Part shown: positions 1 to 8,250 of the stretch, piece after piece
Numbering within the stretch: position 1 is the first letter of the stretch
Layout of the letters: each line of letters begins with the position of its first letter
Assembly: GCA_900552455.1 (NCBI GenBank)
Contig: URZX01000040.1
Span: 1 to 17,110, forward strand
Source: an uncultured Peptococcaceae bacterium
GTDB lineage: Bacteria > Bacillota > Peptococcia > Peptococcales > Peptococcaceae
Direction of reading: 5' to 3'
DNA: 17,110 bases
The notes under the pieces: generated by a model
The model's input: the letters and a program-made list of their open reading frames with translations, nothing else
What the model was told of the DNA's origin: nothing
The model's database searches: none
Translations under genes and position numbers: made by a program

Positions 1-1721
1 ATCGCCCATGTCGATGGTGATCTGGTCGCCTTTTGCGGTGTTCTCAAGCTCGTCAAGAATGTCGTCCCAGCCGGTACTGTCCCCTGTGGATGGACCGGAT
101 GGTGTCGGATCAGGGGTTGGGGTTGGGGTTGGTTCTGGTTCAGGGTTTTCTACTTCTTCCCATTTTGCCCAGTATGTTTTGTCGCCCATGGCATCTTTGC
201 CGATCGCTGCCACTGGATCGCCAGTGAAATCTTCTTTTTCATACCAGCCTGCGAAGGTGTAGCCCTCGCGGGTGACGCTGGTTGGCAGGGTAGCGCCGAT
301 GCCGTAGGTGTAGCTGGATATGTTCTGACCTTCAGCGATGGTGCCGTCGTTGGTGTGCAGCGTGACTTGATAGGTGTTCGGTGTCCATTTTGCCCAGTAT
401 TCTTTTTCCCCTGTGTCGGTAGCGCTGATTTCTATCACTGGATCGCCGGTGAGATCTTCTTTTTCATACCAGCCTGCGAAGGTGTGGCCGGTCTTTGTGA
501 TCTCGTTTTCTGCCGGAAGTTTTGCACCAACGCCGTAGGTGTAGCTGTCAAATTCTTCTTCTTCAGCGATGGTGCCACCGTCGGTGTTCAGCGTAACGGT
601 ATACTCGTTCGCTGTCCATTTTGCGTATAGCGTTGCTGTGGTATCTATGATCGCTGTTACGCGCTCGCCGGTGCAATCTTTGTCAGCATACCAGCCGCCA
701 AAGGTGTAGCCCTCGCGGGTTGGTGTAAGGGCTTGCAGATCGCTGTTGGTGTAGCGCAGAGTATCGGATGAATCGGCAGAATCTTTGAGATTGATCTTAA
801 CCTGGTACACGGTTTTATTTGGGTCTGCGAAAAGCACAGGGAAATCGTCTTCGCCGATGCGCTGTCCCCAGACTGGTTTGTCACTATCTGCAACCTTCTG
901 TTCCAGCAGATACGCAACTTCGCCGGAGTGGAAGGCGGTGTTGTCTTTTGCGGCGGCGTCGCCGCTGCCATCGCCAATGCCTGGCAGATCTTTGTTCACG
1001 TTAGCTGTCCGCAGGAAATAGCAGCCTGTGACGTTGCCGTCGGCGGCGTTATGCCCCACAACGCCGCCGACGTCACTGCCATTGCCGCTGACGTCGCCAA
1101 TGTTGTAGGAGTTTGTGACACTGCCGCCGCCGTTATCCCCCACAACACCGCCGACATATCTGTTGCCGCTGACCTCGCCGATGTTGTGGCAGTTTTCGAC
1201 GTTGGCGCCGACAGAGTTGCCGCTGCCGCTATCGGGGCCGCTGACGCTGCCGGAGACGCTGAGGTCTTTCACGGTGCCGCCATTAACACGACCAAAGAGG
1301 CCTTGATTATTGGCGGCGGTGTAGATATAGAGGCCGCTGATGGTCTTGCCATTGCCGTCGAAGGTGCCTCTGTATGAGTTGCTGCTGCTGTTACCGATTG
1401 GGGTCCAGGAAACGGATTGTCCGCCTATATTTTCTCCGCAGATCTCGCTGAGGTCGATATCGGCGGTGAGGACGGCGTTGGCGTGGGTAAGGTCGCCGTT
1501 GTTGACTTTGTTGGCAAATTCCCGCAGCTCCGCTGCGCTGCCGATCTGGTACGGATTATCCTTCGTGCCACTGCCTGTCAGCTCTCCCCCCTCACCACTC
1601 TCTGATTGCAGGGAAACGCCCCCCCATCACCAGCAAACGCAGGGGTGAGCGGGGTGCTGGCGACGAGGAGCAGCGCTGCCAGGAGCACGCTCAAGATGCT
1701 GCGCGTTGTTTTGTGTATCAT
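1..1721 (-). pseudogene. Secreted InlB-repeat/GLUG surface protein, frameshifted and truncated by the window edge
   Basis: Reading starts at ATG 1721, 9 nt after an AGGA ribosome binding site. The first 30 or so residues form a signal peptide: basic MIHKTTR, a Leu/Ala/Val core, then a TPAFA-like cleavage site. That frame stops at 1578. The rest of the protein lies in another frame, open from 1626 to the left edge. The likely break is a run of seven G at 1619-1625; eight G, or five, would join the frames. In the second frame come a Ser/Gly/Glu stretch, a block containing GSGTKDNPYQI, GLUG-like repeats (YVGGVVGDNGG, VGGVVGHN), three InlB-type repeats, a Pro-Thr linker (about 85-140), and the start of a C-terminal domain (GWDDILDELENTAKGD). 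Such proteins are surface adhesins or wall-associated proteins of gut Firmicutes. No anchor is visible because the C-terminus is outside the window. It could be a true pseudogene, a phase-variable gene, or a sequencing error. Confidence 0.8.
160..810 (-). repeat. Three tandem InlB B-type (Listeria-Bacteroides) protein repeats
   Basis: Three units of about 65-75 residues occupy roughly 616-810, 385-609 and 160-378. Each has the signature G(Y/H)TF(G/A)GWY, then a charged segment with TG(D/E), ending in (Y)AKW. Units 2 and 3 are more alike (both FAGWYEKED and YWAKW) than unit 1 (FGGWYADKD, YAKW), suggesting a recent duplication. This is a beta-grasp-like extracellular repeat; it is a protein repeat and not a CRISPR. 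Confidence 0.85.
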
Positions 1722-1760
1722 TTGTCTTCATCCTTTCCTTTGGTTGTTTTTATTCGCTTT

Positions 1761-1824
1761 ATTATACCATACTGTCAAGCAGAAATTCTTACCAATTTTG
1801 CTCAAAACGTGCCAGTTTTGCTCA
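1761..1824 (-). promoter_or_regulatory. Extended -10 promoter with upstream paired direct repeats for the surface protein
   Basis: On the minus strand TGGTATAAT gives a consensus extended -10 (TATAAT at 1766-1761), about 40 nt before the ATG. No consensus -35 lies 17 nt upstream; a TTGACA at 1778-1773 is too close to serve this -10. Just upstream of the expected -35 there are two copies of CCARTTTTGCTCA (plus-strand reading) at 1792-1804 and 1812-1824. They are 20 bp apart, about two helical turns, as expected for an activator binding as a tandem dimer. The activator is unknown. Confidence 0.5.
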
Positions 1825-2108
1825 TTTTGGACGGTTTACAGATCTCATGACGGCTGGTCGTTTGGGGATCTCGGCGCTGATTGCTCTCTCGCCGGAAAAA
1901 TTTCCTACCATTTCAGACGCACGATGTCATTTTTTTGCGGGGTTTTTAAAATTTCTTATATCATTTCTTATATAACTTGTAATTAAATGATCGCATAACC
2001 GTTTATTTTTGTCAAACTGTTTGTTTAATTAATTGATGCAACATTTTCGCTAACGCTCAAAAGCTGAATAAATTTCAGCTGTGTGTACGGCTGAAAATAA
2101 ATTCAAAA
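1825..2108. other. Intergenic region without a convincing gene
   Basis: Most of this stretch is AT-rich and stop-dense. A GC-richer island (about 1835-1915) could encode a 29-residue minus-strand peptide, ATG 1911 to TGA 1822, with no ribosome binding site; it may be chance or part of an intergenic repeat. An inverted repeat AGCTGAA-TAAAT-TTCAGCT lies at about 2061-2079, followed by a partly matching GCTGAAAATAAATTCA. No RNA gene was recognised. Confidence 0.4.
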
Positions 2109-2152
2109 GGCTAGAGTCGATACGCCGCTGACGCGACGTATCGACTCTAGCC
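2099..2152 (-). terminator. Perfect 16-bp hairpin, probable intrinsic terminator of the GNAT gene
   Basis: The arms 2109-2124 and 2137-2152 are perfectly complementary over 16 bp with a 12-nt loop (2125-2136). Read on the minus strand the hairpin is followed by TTTTGAATTT, and it lies 22 nt beyond the stop of the acetyltransferase gene. The stem is unusually long for a terminator, so a second role as a repeat element is possible. Confidence 0.65.
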
Positions 2153-2174
2153 CACCACAATTAATCATTACTCA

Positions 2175-2636
2175 TTAATTATTACTAATTTGCGTAGCTT
2201 CGCGTCGCATGTAGAGCAGCGGATAAGGCCGTCCTTCCTCGTCCAGCTCGGTGCGCTTGTAAGTGCGAAACCCCAGGTGTTCGTAAAAGCCGACTGCCTG
2301 GGGATTTTGTTCGTTCACCGTCAGCTCCTCGACACTGTAGCGCGCGATCGCCTCCTCCAGCAGCAGCCGCCCCAGGCCGCGTCCCCGCGCTTCCGGCGCC
2401 AGAAAGAGCATCTCCAGCCGCCCTGCTTCTGCGCCCATAAAGCCCAGCGGCACGCCGCCCTCCAGCGCCACAACCAGCATCTCCACGCCAGAGAGCGCCT
2501 GCGGCACAAACTCCCGGATCGCCAGGATCTCCTGCTCTGACAAAAACGTGTGCGTCGCCCGCACAGAGCGCTCCCACACATCCACCAGCGCCGCGGGGAG
2601 CGCGCCCTCGCGTTCCTCACATTCGATGATCTGCAT
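2175..2636 (-). CDS. GNAT-family N-acetyltransferase
   Basis: 153 residues, the usual size of a single GNAT domain. It probably transfers an acetyl group from acetyl-CoA to an amine, but the substrate cannot be read from sequence. The acetyl-CoA pyrophosphate loop is visible as PEARGRGLGRLLLEEAI (about residues 81-97, R84-G85-R86-G87-L88-G89). It is followed by VNEQNPQAVGFYEHLGFR (107-124), the motif B region typical of the YjaB/ElaA-like branch. The ATG at 2636 was chosen because AGGAGG lies 10 nt upstream; an open frame continues further upstream but encodes low-quality basic sequence through the thiC terminator. It has its own promoter (2671-2699), so it is a one-gene unit. Confidence 0.85.
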   Translation of the reverse strand: MQIIECEEREGALPAALVDVWERSVRATHTFLSEQEILAIREFVPQALSGVEMLVVALEGGVPLGFMGAEAGRLEMLFLAPEARGRGLGRLLLEEAIARYSVEELTVNEQNPQAVGFYEHLGFRTYKRTELDEEGRPYPLLYMRREATQISNN

Positions 2637-2670
2637 ACTTCGTCGTCCTCCTTGTTTTTCCAATGCCTCC

Positions 2671-2699
2671 ATTATCGCATCTGCCTCTCCTGCGCGCAA
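2671..2699 (-). promoter_or_regulatory. Promoter of the GNAT gene
   Basis: Minus strand TTGCGC (2699-2694), a 17-nt spacer, then GATAAT (2676-2671) preceded by TGC, an extended -10. It sits between the thiC terminator and the acetyltransferase start. Confidence 0.5.
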
Positions 2700-2701
2700 G
2701 C

Positions 2702-2736
2702 AAAAACGCCCAGGCTCCGCGTGGTTGCGGAACCTG
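2702..2736 (-). terminator. Intrinsic terminator of thiC
   Basis: On the minus strand CAGGTTCCGC-AACCAC-GCGGAGCCTG forms a 10-bp stem (one G-U pair), followed by GGCG and five T. It starts 20 nt after the thiC stop. Confidence 0.7.
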
Positions 2737-2755
2737 AGCGAGGAGGCAAACGGGT

Positions 2756-4069
2756 TTAGCAGTTGCCTGGGCGCAGGTGGATGTCGTTGCCTGCGAGGAT
2801 GGCGTTGGTGGTGCGCACGGCGCACATTTTGCCGCACATGGAGCAGCTGTGGCGATCTTCTGGTGGCTTGCTTTCGAAATAGTTGCGCGCCTTCACTGGA
2901 TCGAGGGCGAGTTCGAACATGCCTTCCCAGTCGAGGTTTTTGCGGCGACGGCTCATTTCATCGTCCCAGTCGCGTGCGCCAGGGATGCCCTTGGCCATGT
3001 CGGCGGCGTGGGCGGCGATGCGGCTGGCGATGACGCCATCGCGCACGTCCTGCAGATCTGGCAGACGCAGATGCTCAGCAGGGGTGACATAGCAGAGGAA
3101 ATCGGCGCCATAGGTGGCTGCGATGGCCCCGCCGATGGCGGAGGTGATGTGGTCGTAGCCAGGCGCGATGTCGGTGACCAGTGGCCCGAGCACGTAGAAT
3201 GGTGCGCCGTGGCAGAGACGTTTTTCCAGCTGCATGTTGGCCTGGATCTCGTTTAAGGCCATGTGGCCTGGGCCTTCGATCATGACCTGCACATTGCGCT
3301 CCCAGGCGCGTTTGGTGAGGAGCCCGAGCTCGATCAGCTCAGAGATCTGCGCAGCGTCGGAGGCGTCGTGGGTGGAGCCTGGGCGCAGCGCGTCGCCAAG
3401 GCTGATGGTGACGTCGTACTTGTACATCAGATCGAGCAGGCGGTCGTAGTGTTCGTAGAATGGGTTCTCGTTGCCGGTCATTTCCATCCAGGCAAAGAGC
3501 AGGCTGCCGCCGCGGGAAACGATGTTCATGATGCGGCCGCTTTCCTTGAAGGCGGAGACGGCGCGGCGGTTGATGCCAGCGTGGATCGTCATGAAATCGA
3601 CGCCCTGCTGTGCGTGGTATTCCACAACTTCAAAGAAATCGTCGATCGTGATGTCCTTGAGTTCTTTTTCGAGATAGCCGATGGCGTCGTACATCGGCAC
3701 AGTGCCGATCATCGCTGTGGATTCTTCGACGAGCTTGGTGCGGAATTCCACCGTCTTGCCATAGTTGGAAAGGTCCATGATGGCGTGGGCGCCAAATTCC
3801 AGCGCCGTTTCAACCTTCTGCCATTCTTCCGTGTAGTCGTGGGCATCACCACTTACCCCGAGGTTCACGTTGATCTTCGTCGACAGGCCTTCGCCGATGC
3901 CTTCGGCAGAGAGGCTCTTGTGGTTGACGTTGGCAGGGATGCAGACCGTCCCTTTGGCGACGCGTTCGCGCAGCACATTCACATCGATGTGTTCTTTTTC
4001 GGCAACCGTTTCCATCTCAGGGGTAACGATCCCCATGCGGGCGGCTTCCATTTGGGTATGATAAGTCAT
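2756..4069 (-). CDS. thiC: Phosphomethylpyrimidine synthase ThiC
   Basis: 437 residues. ThiC is a radical SAM enzyme that rearranges aminoimidazole ribotide into HMP phosphate, the pyrimidine half of thiamine. Recognisable segments include [11 protein letters not shown] (40-50), the TIHAGINRR region (161-169), [10 protein letters not shown] (223-232) and VMIEGPGHM (262-270). The C-terminal cluster motif is C409-SM-C412-GKM-C416, a CX2CX3C spacing, compared with the CX2CX4C of E. coli-type ThiC. The length fits the short ThiC form without the N-terminal extension of proteobacterial enzymes. ATG 4069 has GGGAG 9 nt upstream; the in-frame extension to 4225 is untranslated riboswitch sequence. 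A TPP riboswitch and terminator precede it. No other thiamine gene is in the window, so HMP-P would be joined to thiazole by enzymes encoded elsewhere. Confidence 0.97.
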   Translation of the reverse strand: MTYHTQMEAARMGIVTPEMETVAEKEHIDVNVLRERVAKGTVCIPANVNHKSLSAEGIGEGLSTKINVNLGVSGDAHDYTEEWQKVETALEFGAHAIMDLSNYGKTVEFRTKLVEESTAMIGTVPMYDAIGYLEKELKDITIDDFFEVVEYHAQQGVDFMTIHAGINRRAVSAFKESGRIMNIVSRGGSLLFAWMEMTGNENPFYEHYDRLLDLMYKYDVTISLGDALRPGSTHDASDAAQISELIELGLLTKRAWERNVQVMIEGPGHMALNEIQANMQLEKRLCHGAPFYVLGPLVTDIAPGYDHITSAIGGAIAATYGADFLCYVTPAEHLRLPDLQDVRDGVIASRIAAHAADMAKGIPGARDWDDEMSRRRKNLDWEGMFELALDPVKARNYFESKPPEDRHSCSMCGKMCAVRTTNAILAGNDIHLRPGNC

Positions 4070-4108
4070 TGTATATGCTCCCTTCTTACTCCCAATGTCC
4101 GGCGGCAT

Positions 4109-4138
4109 GAAAAAATGCCTGACACTCGTCAGGCATTT
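4109..4138 (-). terminator. Riboswitch-controlled terminator before thiC
   Basis: Minus strand AAATGCCTGAC-GAGT-GTCAGGCATTT forms a perfect 11-bp stem ending in a run of T. It lies between the TPP aptamer and the thiC ribosome binding site, so it is the likely expression platform: TPP binding should favour this hairpin and stop transcription. Confidence 0.9.
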
Positions 4139-4149
4139 GGTTGATCGTT

Positions 4150-4236
4150 TGTATTCCCCTACGGTGGCATTATCCACATCAGGTACGGTCGAGATCTCCT
4201 GATCTCCTCTCAGCCTGCCCAACAAGCTCCCGGTTA
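4150..4236 (-). ncRNA. TPP riboswitch (THI element) aptamer
   Basis: The minus strand contains the conserved THI-box blocks in order: a GGGAGC 5' stem arm, GGCTGAGAGG (CTGAGA at 4213-4208), GACCGTACCTGAT, GTGGATAATGCCA, then CGTAGGGGAA closing the first stem (to about 4152). This matches the known aptamer, in which CUGAGA binds the pyrimidine and the GGAUAAUGCCA arm helps bind the pyrophosphate. The third, variable stem appears to be short. It is followed by a terminator and controls thiC by transcription attenuation. Confidence 0.95.
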
Positions 4237-4255
4237 CTATATGACTATGTGATAG

Positions 4256-4284
4256 ATTGTATCAATCTTGCGGATGCTTGTCAA
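4256..4284 (-). promoter_or_regulatory. Promoter of the TPP riboswitch-thiC unit
   Basis: Minus strand TTGACA (4284-4279), 17-nt spacer, TACAAT (4261-4256). The -10 is about 20 nt before the aptamer, so the transcript would begin just ahead of the riboswitch. Confidence 0.8.
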
Positions 4285-4324
4285 GAGCAGGGCTGCAGAA
4301 GATCGCTGGAAGAGCCGCACCCTT

Positions 4325-4972
4325 TCAGGCCACATAGAAGAGCACCATCAGATAATGGAACACACTCCCCAGCAGGATGAAGAGATGGAACAGCTCGTGA
4401 AAGCCCCATTTTTCGCTGATGTTCGGCCGCTTGACGATGTAGATGATGCCGCCCACTGTGTAGCTCACGCCGCCGAGAGCAAGCAAAAGCACCGCCGCCC
4501 CGCTCATATCGCGGAAGACCGACACATCAAAGAGCACCGCCCAGCCCATCGCAATGTAGAGCACCGTCTGCAGCCAGCGCGGCGCCGAAAACCAGCAGAG
4601 CTTGATCACCACGCCCAGCACCGCACAGCCCCAGATCACGCTCACAAAGACCAGGCTTTCGTGCTGCGGCAGATATTTCAGGAGGATCGGCGTGTAGCTC
4701 CCGGCGATCAGCACATAGATCATCGAATGGTCCAGCTTGCGCAACCGCAGGATCCGCTTCGCCGAGCCATTGGAAAAATGGTAGATCGCGCTCGCCGAAT
4801 AAAGCGCCACCAACGACACGCCAAAGACGATCACACCCACAAGGATCTTCGGACTCCAGTCGTCAAAGAGAGTCTTGCCCACCAAAAGCAGCGTCGCCGC
4901 CGCAAACACCACCGCGCCGATAAAGTGGCTCAGGCTCGAGATCGGCTCCCTCGCTTTTGCCAGATATGACAT
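4325..4972 (-). CDS. trhA: TrhA / hemolysin III family membrane protein (PAQR superfamily)
   Basis: 215 residues with seven predicted membrane segments. It matches the bacterial hemolysin III (YqfA/YplQ/TrhA) family of the PAQR superfamily. Family signatures are E9...H16 near the N-terminus (EPISSLSHFIGA), SASAIYHF (60-66), LDHSMIYVLIAGSYTP (80-95) and the C-terminal GFHELFHLFILLGSVFH with H192 and H196. In PAQR hydrolases the conserved His/Asp residues bind a metal. In bacteria the family is linked to membrane energetics and fluidity; the hemolysin name is historical, so a toxin role should not be assumed. Start ATG 4972 has AGGAAGTG upstream; an in-frame ATG at 5008 has no ribosome binding site. 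No clear terminator follows before the thiC promoter. Confidence 0.9.
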   Translation of the reverse strand: MSYLAKAREPISSLSHFIGAVVFAAATLLLVGKTLFDDWSPKILVGVIVFGVSLVALYSASAIYHFSNGSAKRILRLRKLDHSMIYVLIAGSYTPILLKYLPQHESLVFVSVIWGCAVLGVVIKLCWFSAPRWLQTVLYIAMGWAVLFDVSVFRDMSGAAVLLLALGGVSYTVGGIIYIVKRPNISEKWGFHELFHLFILLGSVFHYLMVLFYVA

Positions 4973-5087
4973 ACGATCACTTCCTATCTTCGTTTCTCTG
5001 AATACCATCTAATTATGATAACCAGTTCTTGAAATAAGAATATCACGAGAAAGAAAAATGTTCAACCCATTTTCTGTTAAGAATCAG

Positions 5088-5124
5088 CAAAACAAAAAGG
5101 ACTTCCTCCTTTGAGAAAGTCCTT
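5088..5124 (-). terminator. Terminator of the tRNA-Cys/tRNA-Leu operon
   Basis: Minus strand AAGGACTT-loop-AAGTCCTT (5124-5117 and 5104-5097) followed by TTTTGTTTTG. It lies 19 nt after the 3' end of tRNA-Leu. Confidence 0.8.
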
Positions 5125-5142
5125 ATTTCCGAAAGCCGGGAA

Positions 5143-5228
5143 TGCCGGAGACCGGGATCGAACCGGTACGAAGTGTTACCTTCGCAGGATTTTAAGTCCT
5201 GTGCGTCTGCCAGTTCCGCCACTCCGGC
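5143..5228 (-). tRNA. tRNA-Leu(UAA)
   Basis: 86 nt. The acceptor stem is GCCGGAG/CTCCGGC with discriminator A. The anticodon arm is CAGGA-CTTAAAA-TCCTG (anticodon UAA). A long variable arm (GAAG...CTTC) marks a class II tRNA, and the T arm is CCGG-TTCGATC-CCGG. CCA is not encoded. It is co-transcribed after tRNA-Cys with a 4-nt gap. Confidence 0.97.
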
Positions 5229-5232
5229 GAGA

Positions 5233-5303
5233 AGGCGACACCCAGATTCGAACTGGGGGTGAAGGATTTGCAGTCCTCTGCCTTACCACTTGGCTATGTC
5301 GCC
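5233..5303 (-). tRNA. tRNA-Cys(GCA)
   Basis: 71 nt. Acceptor stem GGCGACA/TGTCGCC, discriminator T (U73, the tRNA-Cys identity base). Anticodon arm AGGA-CTGCAAA-TCCT gives GCA. T arm CCCAG-TTCGAAT-CTGGG. No encoded CCA. It is the first gene after the promoter at 5337-5365. Confidence 0.97.
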
Positions 5304-5336
5304 GTGTGCGCCGTTTGTTGCGCTACAACGATATTT

Positions 5337-5365
5337 ATTATAGCAGGGCGCTCTCCATTCGTCAA
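5337..5365 (-). promoter_or_regulatory. Promoter of the tRNA-Cys/tRNA-Leu operon
   Basis: Minus strand TTGACG (5365-5360), 17-nt spacer, perfect TATAAT (5342-5337), about 34 nt before the tRNA-Cys 5' end. Confidence 0.85.
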
Positions 5366-5426
5366 TCATTTTGTGAGAGATTTTACAACAATTTTGCAAA
5401 GAATTTTTCCGCCCTTCTCCGCCCAC

Positions 5427-5458
5427 AAAAAAACGCCCCGCAGCGTTTGCTGCGAGGC
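5427..5458 (-). terminator. Terminator of ispH-rpsA
   Basis: Minus strand GCCTCGCAGC-AAAC-GCTGCGGGGC (one mismatch/wobble) followed by a G and seven T, 15 nt after the stop codon. It separates this operon from the tRNA promoter. Confidence 0.9.
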
Positions 5459-5473
5459 ATTTCTGGTTTAGAA

Positions 5474-7510
5474 TTAGTCTTCGTTTTCTTCGATGAGCTC
5501 AGCCAGGTGTGCGAAAGCATCGTTGCTGAGTTCTTCGTTAACGGTTGGGATATCGCTCTTTGGTTTTGGCTGTCTCTTTGGCTTTGCAGGAGCAGCTGGC
5601 TTTTCAACCACTGGGCGTTCCTTGAGATCCTTGATGGAGAGGCTGATGCGCTTGCGATCTTCATCAACTTCAAGAACCTTGACCTGAACTTCCTGGCCAA
5701 TGGACAGCGCGTCTTCAACCTTTTCAACATGTTCCCAAGCGATCTGGGAGATGTGGACCAGACCATCTACGCCATCTTCCAGCGCAACGAAAGCGCCGAA
5801 TGGAGCAATGCGGACAACCTTGCCGGTGAGCACAGCGCCCTGAGGATATTTTTCTGCAACATTATCCCATGGGTTTGCGATGAGCTTCTTGAGGGAAAGG
5901 CTGATCTTGCCCTTTTCGCGGTCTGCGCTGAGAACGTAAACTTCGATCTCATCACCAACGCTGACAACGTCGGTAGGCTGTTTTACGCGGCCCCAACCCA
6001 TTTCAGAAATGTGAAGGAGACCGTCTACTCCGCCAAGATCCACGAATGCGCCGAAGTTTGCGATACGTTGTACGCGACCTTTGATGGTCTGACCTTCTTC
6101 AATGTTCGCCCAGAACTGTTCACGAGCCGCTTTTTCTTCTTCTTCCAGCACAGCGCGGCGGGAAAGGATGATCTTGCGGTTTTCTGGATTTGGATCAAAT
6201 TCAATGATCTTGAAGCGGTAGGTGTTGCCTACAAAGGATTTGATGTCGTCAACGTATTTGGTGTCGAGATGAGATGCTGGCACGAAGCCGCGTGCACCGA
6301 TATCTACGATAACGCCGCCTTTGACATCGCTAACAACCTTCGCTTCGATGACTTCGCCGTTTTCAAATTTCTGCTGAAGTTCATCCATAGCTTTTTCCTG
6401 ATCAGCACGCTTCTTGGAGAGAACCATGTGACCTTCGTTGTTTTCCATCTTAATGACCATAACCTGAATTTCATCGCCAACTTTAACGATGTCTTCGACA
6501 TCTGGATCTTTTTGGAAGGACAGCTCCTTGATTGGAATAACGCCTTCGGATTTGCCACCCACGTCTACCATAACTTCGTCCGGATTGATCTTTACGACGG
6601 TACCGGTGACTACATCATAGAGATTGAGTGGTTCCAAAGTACCATAACCCTGTTCTAAACCTTGTTCCATTGTTAATTCTTCCATCTTGTCAATGACCTC
6701 CCTAATTATCCAGTCAGGCGTCGATGCGCCTGCTGTTAACCCAATTTTTTCGATGCCTCTGAACCATTCGTCTTCAAGATCCGCCGCAGATTCGACGTGT
6801 TTTGTCATCACGCCGGCATCCTGACAGATCGACACAAGCTTGCACGTGTTCGCACTGTTGTAGCCGCCAATAACGACCATCAGATCGACCTCGCGCGCCA
6901 GGTCTGAAGCATCGGATTGTCTGTCTCTTGTCGCCGCGCAGATCGTGTTATGGATCACGAGCTCCTCAAGCTCCAGGCTTTGGAGATAGGCGACGGCGCT
7001 TTCAAAGCGCTCAAGTTTTTCTGTCGTCTGGCTGACCAGACAGATCTTCTTGCCTGCAAGAGACAGTGCCTTCAGTTCATCCAGGCTGATAAAGACAATG
7101 GCCGTATCGCCAGTCCAACCGACGATCGCCATCACCTCCGGATGGTTTCTGTCACCCAGTATCAGCACCTGATAGCCAGCTTCCGCATGCTCACGCGCGA
7201 TCTGCTGCACCTTTTTCACCTTTGGACAGGTGCAATCAAAATACGCGTGGCCGCTTTTCTCGATATCCTCGTAAACCGAAGGCGCAACGCCATGTGTACG
7301 GATGAGAACGTTCTTTTCCTGAATATCGGAAAGCTCGTCATAGGAGCGGATGCCCAGCGATTCCAGTCGGGCAACCTCCTGGGGATTGTGGATCAGCGGC
7401 CCCAGCGTTGCGATAGGACCCTTGCCTTCCTCAATGAGTTTTTCACCTTTGTTGATGGCTGCTCGCACACCGAAACAAAATCCGGCGTTTGGCGCTAATT
7501 TGATTTCCAT
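5474..7510 (-). CDS. ispH-rpsA: Fused IspH (HMB-PP reductase) - ribosomal protein S1
   Basis: 678 residues, two proteins in one chain. Residues 1 to about 285 are IspH/LytB, the [4Fe-4S] reductase ending the MEP isoprenoid pathway (HMB-PP to IPP and DMAPP). Cluster cysteines are C12 (GFCFGV), C95 (DCTCP) and C191 (TICAAT). Substrate residues H41, H73, H123-P-E125, T162-T163 and N218-S219-N221 are present. Residues about 297-365, 383-450, 471-540 and 556-627 are four S1 RNA-binding folds (e.g. [16 protein letters not shown]). The tail is rich in Pro/Lys, then acidic. The fusion is known in Clostridia and relatives. Start ATG 7510 has GAGAGG 8 nt upstream. It has its own promoter (7551-7579) and also follows cmk in the operon, so S1 supply may not depend on the upstream genes. 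Confidence 0.97.
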   Translation of the reverse strand: MEIKLAPNAGFCFGVRAAINKGEKLIEEGKGPIATLGPLIHNPQEVARLESLGIRSYDELSDIQEKNVLIRTHGVAPSVYEDIEKSGHAYFDCTCPKVKKVQQIAREHAEAGYQVLILGDRNHPEVMAIVGWTGDTAIVFISLDELKALSLAGKKICLVSQTTEKLERFESAVAYLQSLELEELVIHNTICAATRDRQSDASDLAREVDLMVVIGGYNSANTCKLVSICQDAGVMTKHVESAADLEDEWFRGIEKIGLTAGASTPDWIIREVIDKMEELTMEQGLEQGYGTLEPLNLYDVVTGTVVKINPDEVMVDVGGKSEGVIPIKELSFQKDPDVEDIVKVGDEIQVMVIKMENNEGHMVLSKKRADQEKAMDELQQKFENGEVIEAKVVSDVKGGVIVDIGARGFVPASHLDTKYVDDIKSFVGNTYRFKIIEFDPNPENRKIILSRRAVLEEEEKAAREQFWANIEEGQTIKGRVQRIANFGAFVDLGGVDGLLHISEMGWGRVKQPTDVVSVGDEIEVYVLSADREKGKISLSLKKLIANPWDNVAEKYPQGAVLTGKVVRIAPFGAFVALEDGVDGLVHISQIAWEHVEKVEDALSIGQEVQVKVLEVDEDRKRISLSIKDLKERPVVEKPAAPAKPKRQPKPKSDIPTVNEELSNDAFAHLAELIEENED

Positions 7511-7550
7511 TCTAAACCCTCTCAAACGTATGCACATTCAATTACACCTT

Positions 7551-7579
7551 ATTATACCTAATAATGGGCGCAATGCCAA
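7551..7579 (-). promoter_or_regulatory. Internal promoter of ispH-rpsA
   Basis: Minus strand TTGGCA (7579-7574), 17-nt spacer, TATAAT (7556-7551), inside the 72-bp gap between cmk and ispH-rpsA. It would allow extra transcription of the S1 fusion. Confidence 0.75.
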
Positions 7580-7582
7580 ACA

Positions 7583-8236
<654 letters not shown>

Positions 8237-8250
8237 AGAATCCTCCTTCC

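Noticed and set aside
160..810. Regular repeats as a possible CRISPR array
   Set aside because: The periodicity is about 200-225 bp, encodes InlB-type protein repeats, and the DNA copies diverge; there are no short identical repeats with unique spacers.
928..1377. Plus-strand frame rich in A, V, D and G
   Set aside because: Shadow of the GLUG-repeat coding region on the minus strand.
3263..4144. A 293-codon plus-strand open frame antisense to thiC
   Set aside because: Long antisense frames are expected from the codon bias of the GC-rich minus-strand gene. No start signal or recognisable domain.
4070..4225. N-terminal extension of ThiC
   Set aside because: It translates the TPP riboswitch and terminator; the ribosome binding site is at the 4069 start.
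4325..4972. A haemolytic toxin
   Set aside because: The hemolysin III name is historical. The protein is a seven-helix PAQR-type membrane protein with metal-binding residues, so a toxin role is unsupported.
5111..6658. A 515-codon plus-strand open frame
   Set aside because: It runs through two tRNA genes in reverse and then antisense through the S1 part of ispH-rpsA. The minus-strand protein has clear conserved domains and a ribosome binding site; this frame has none.
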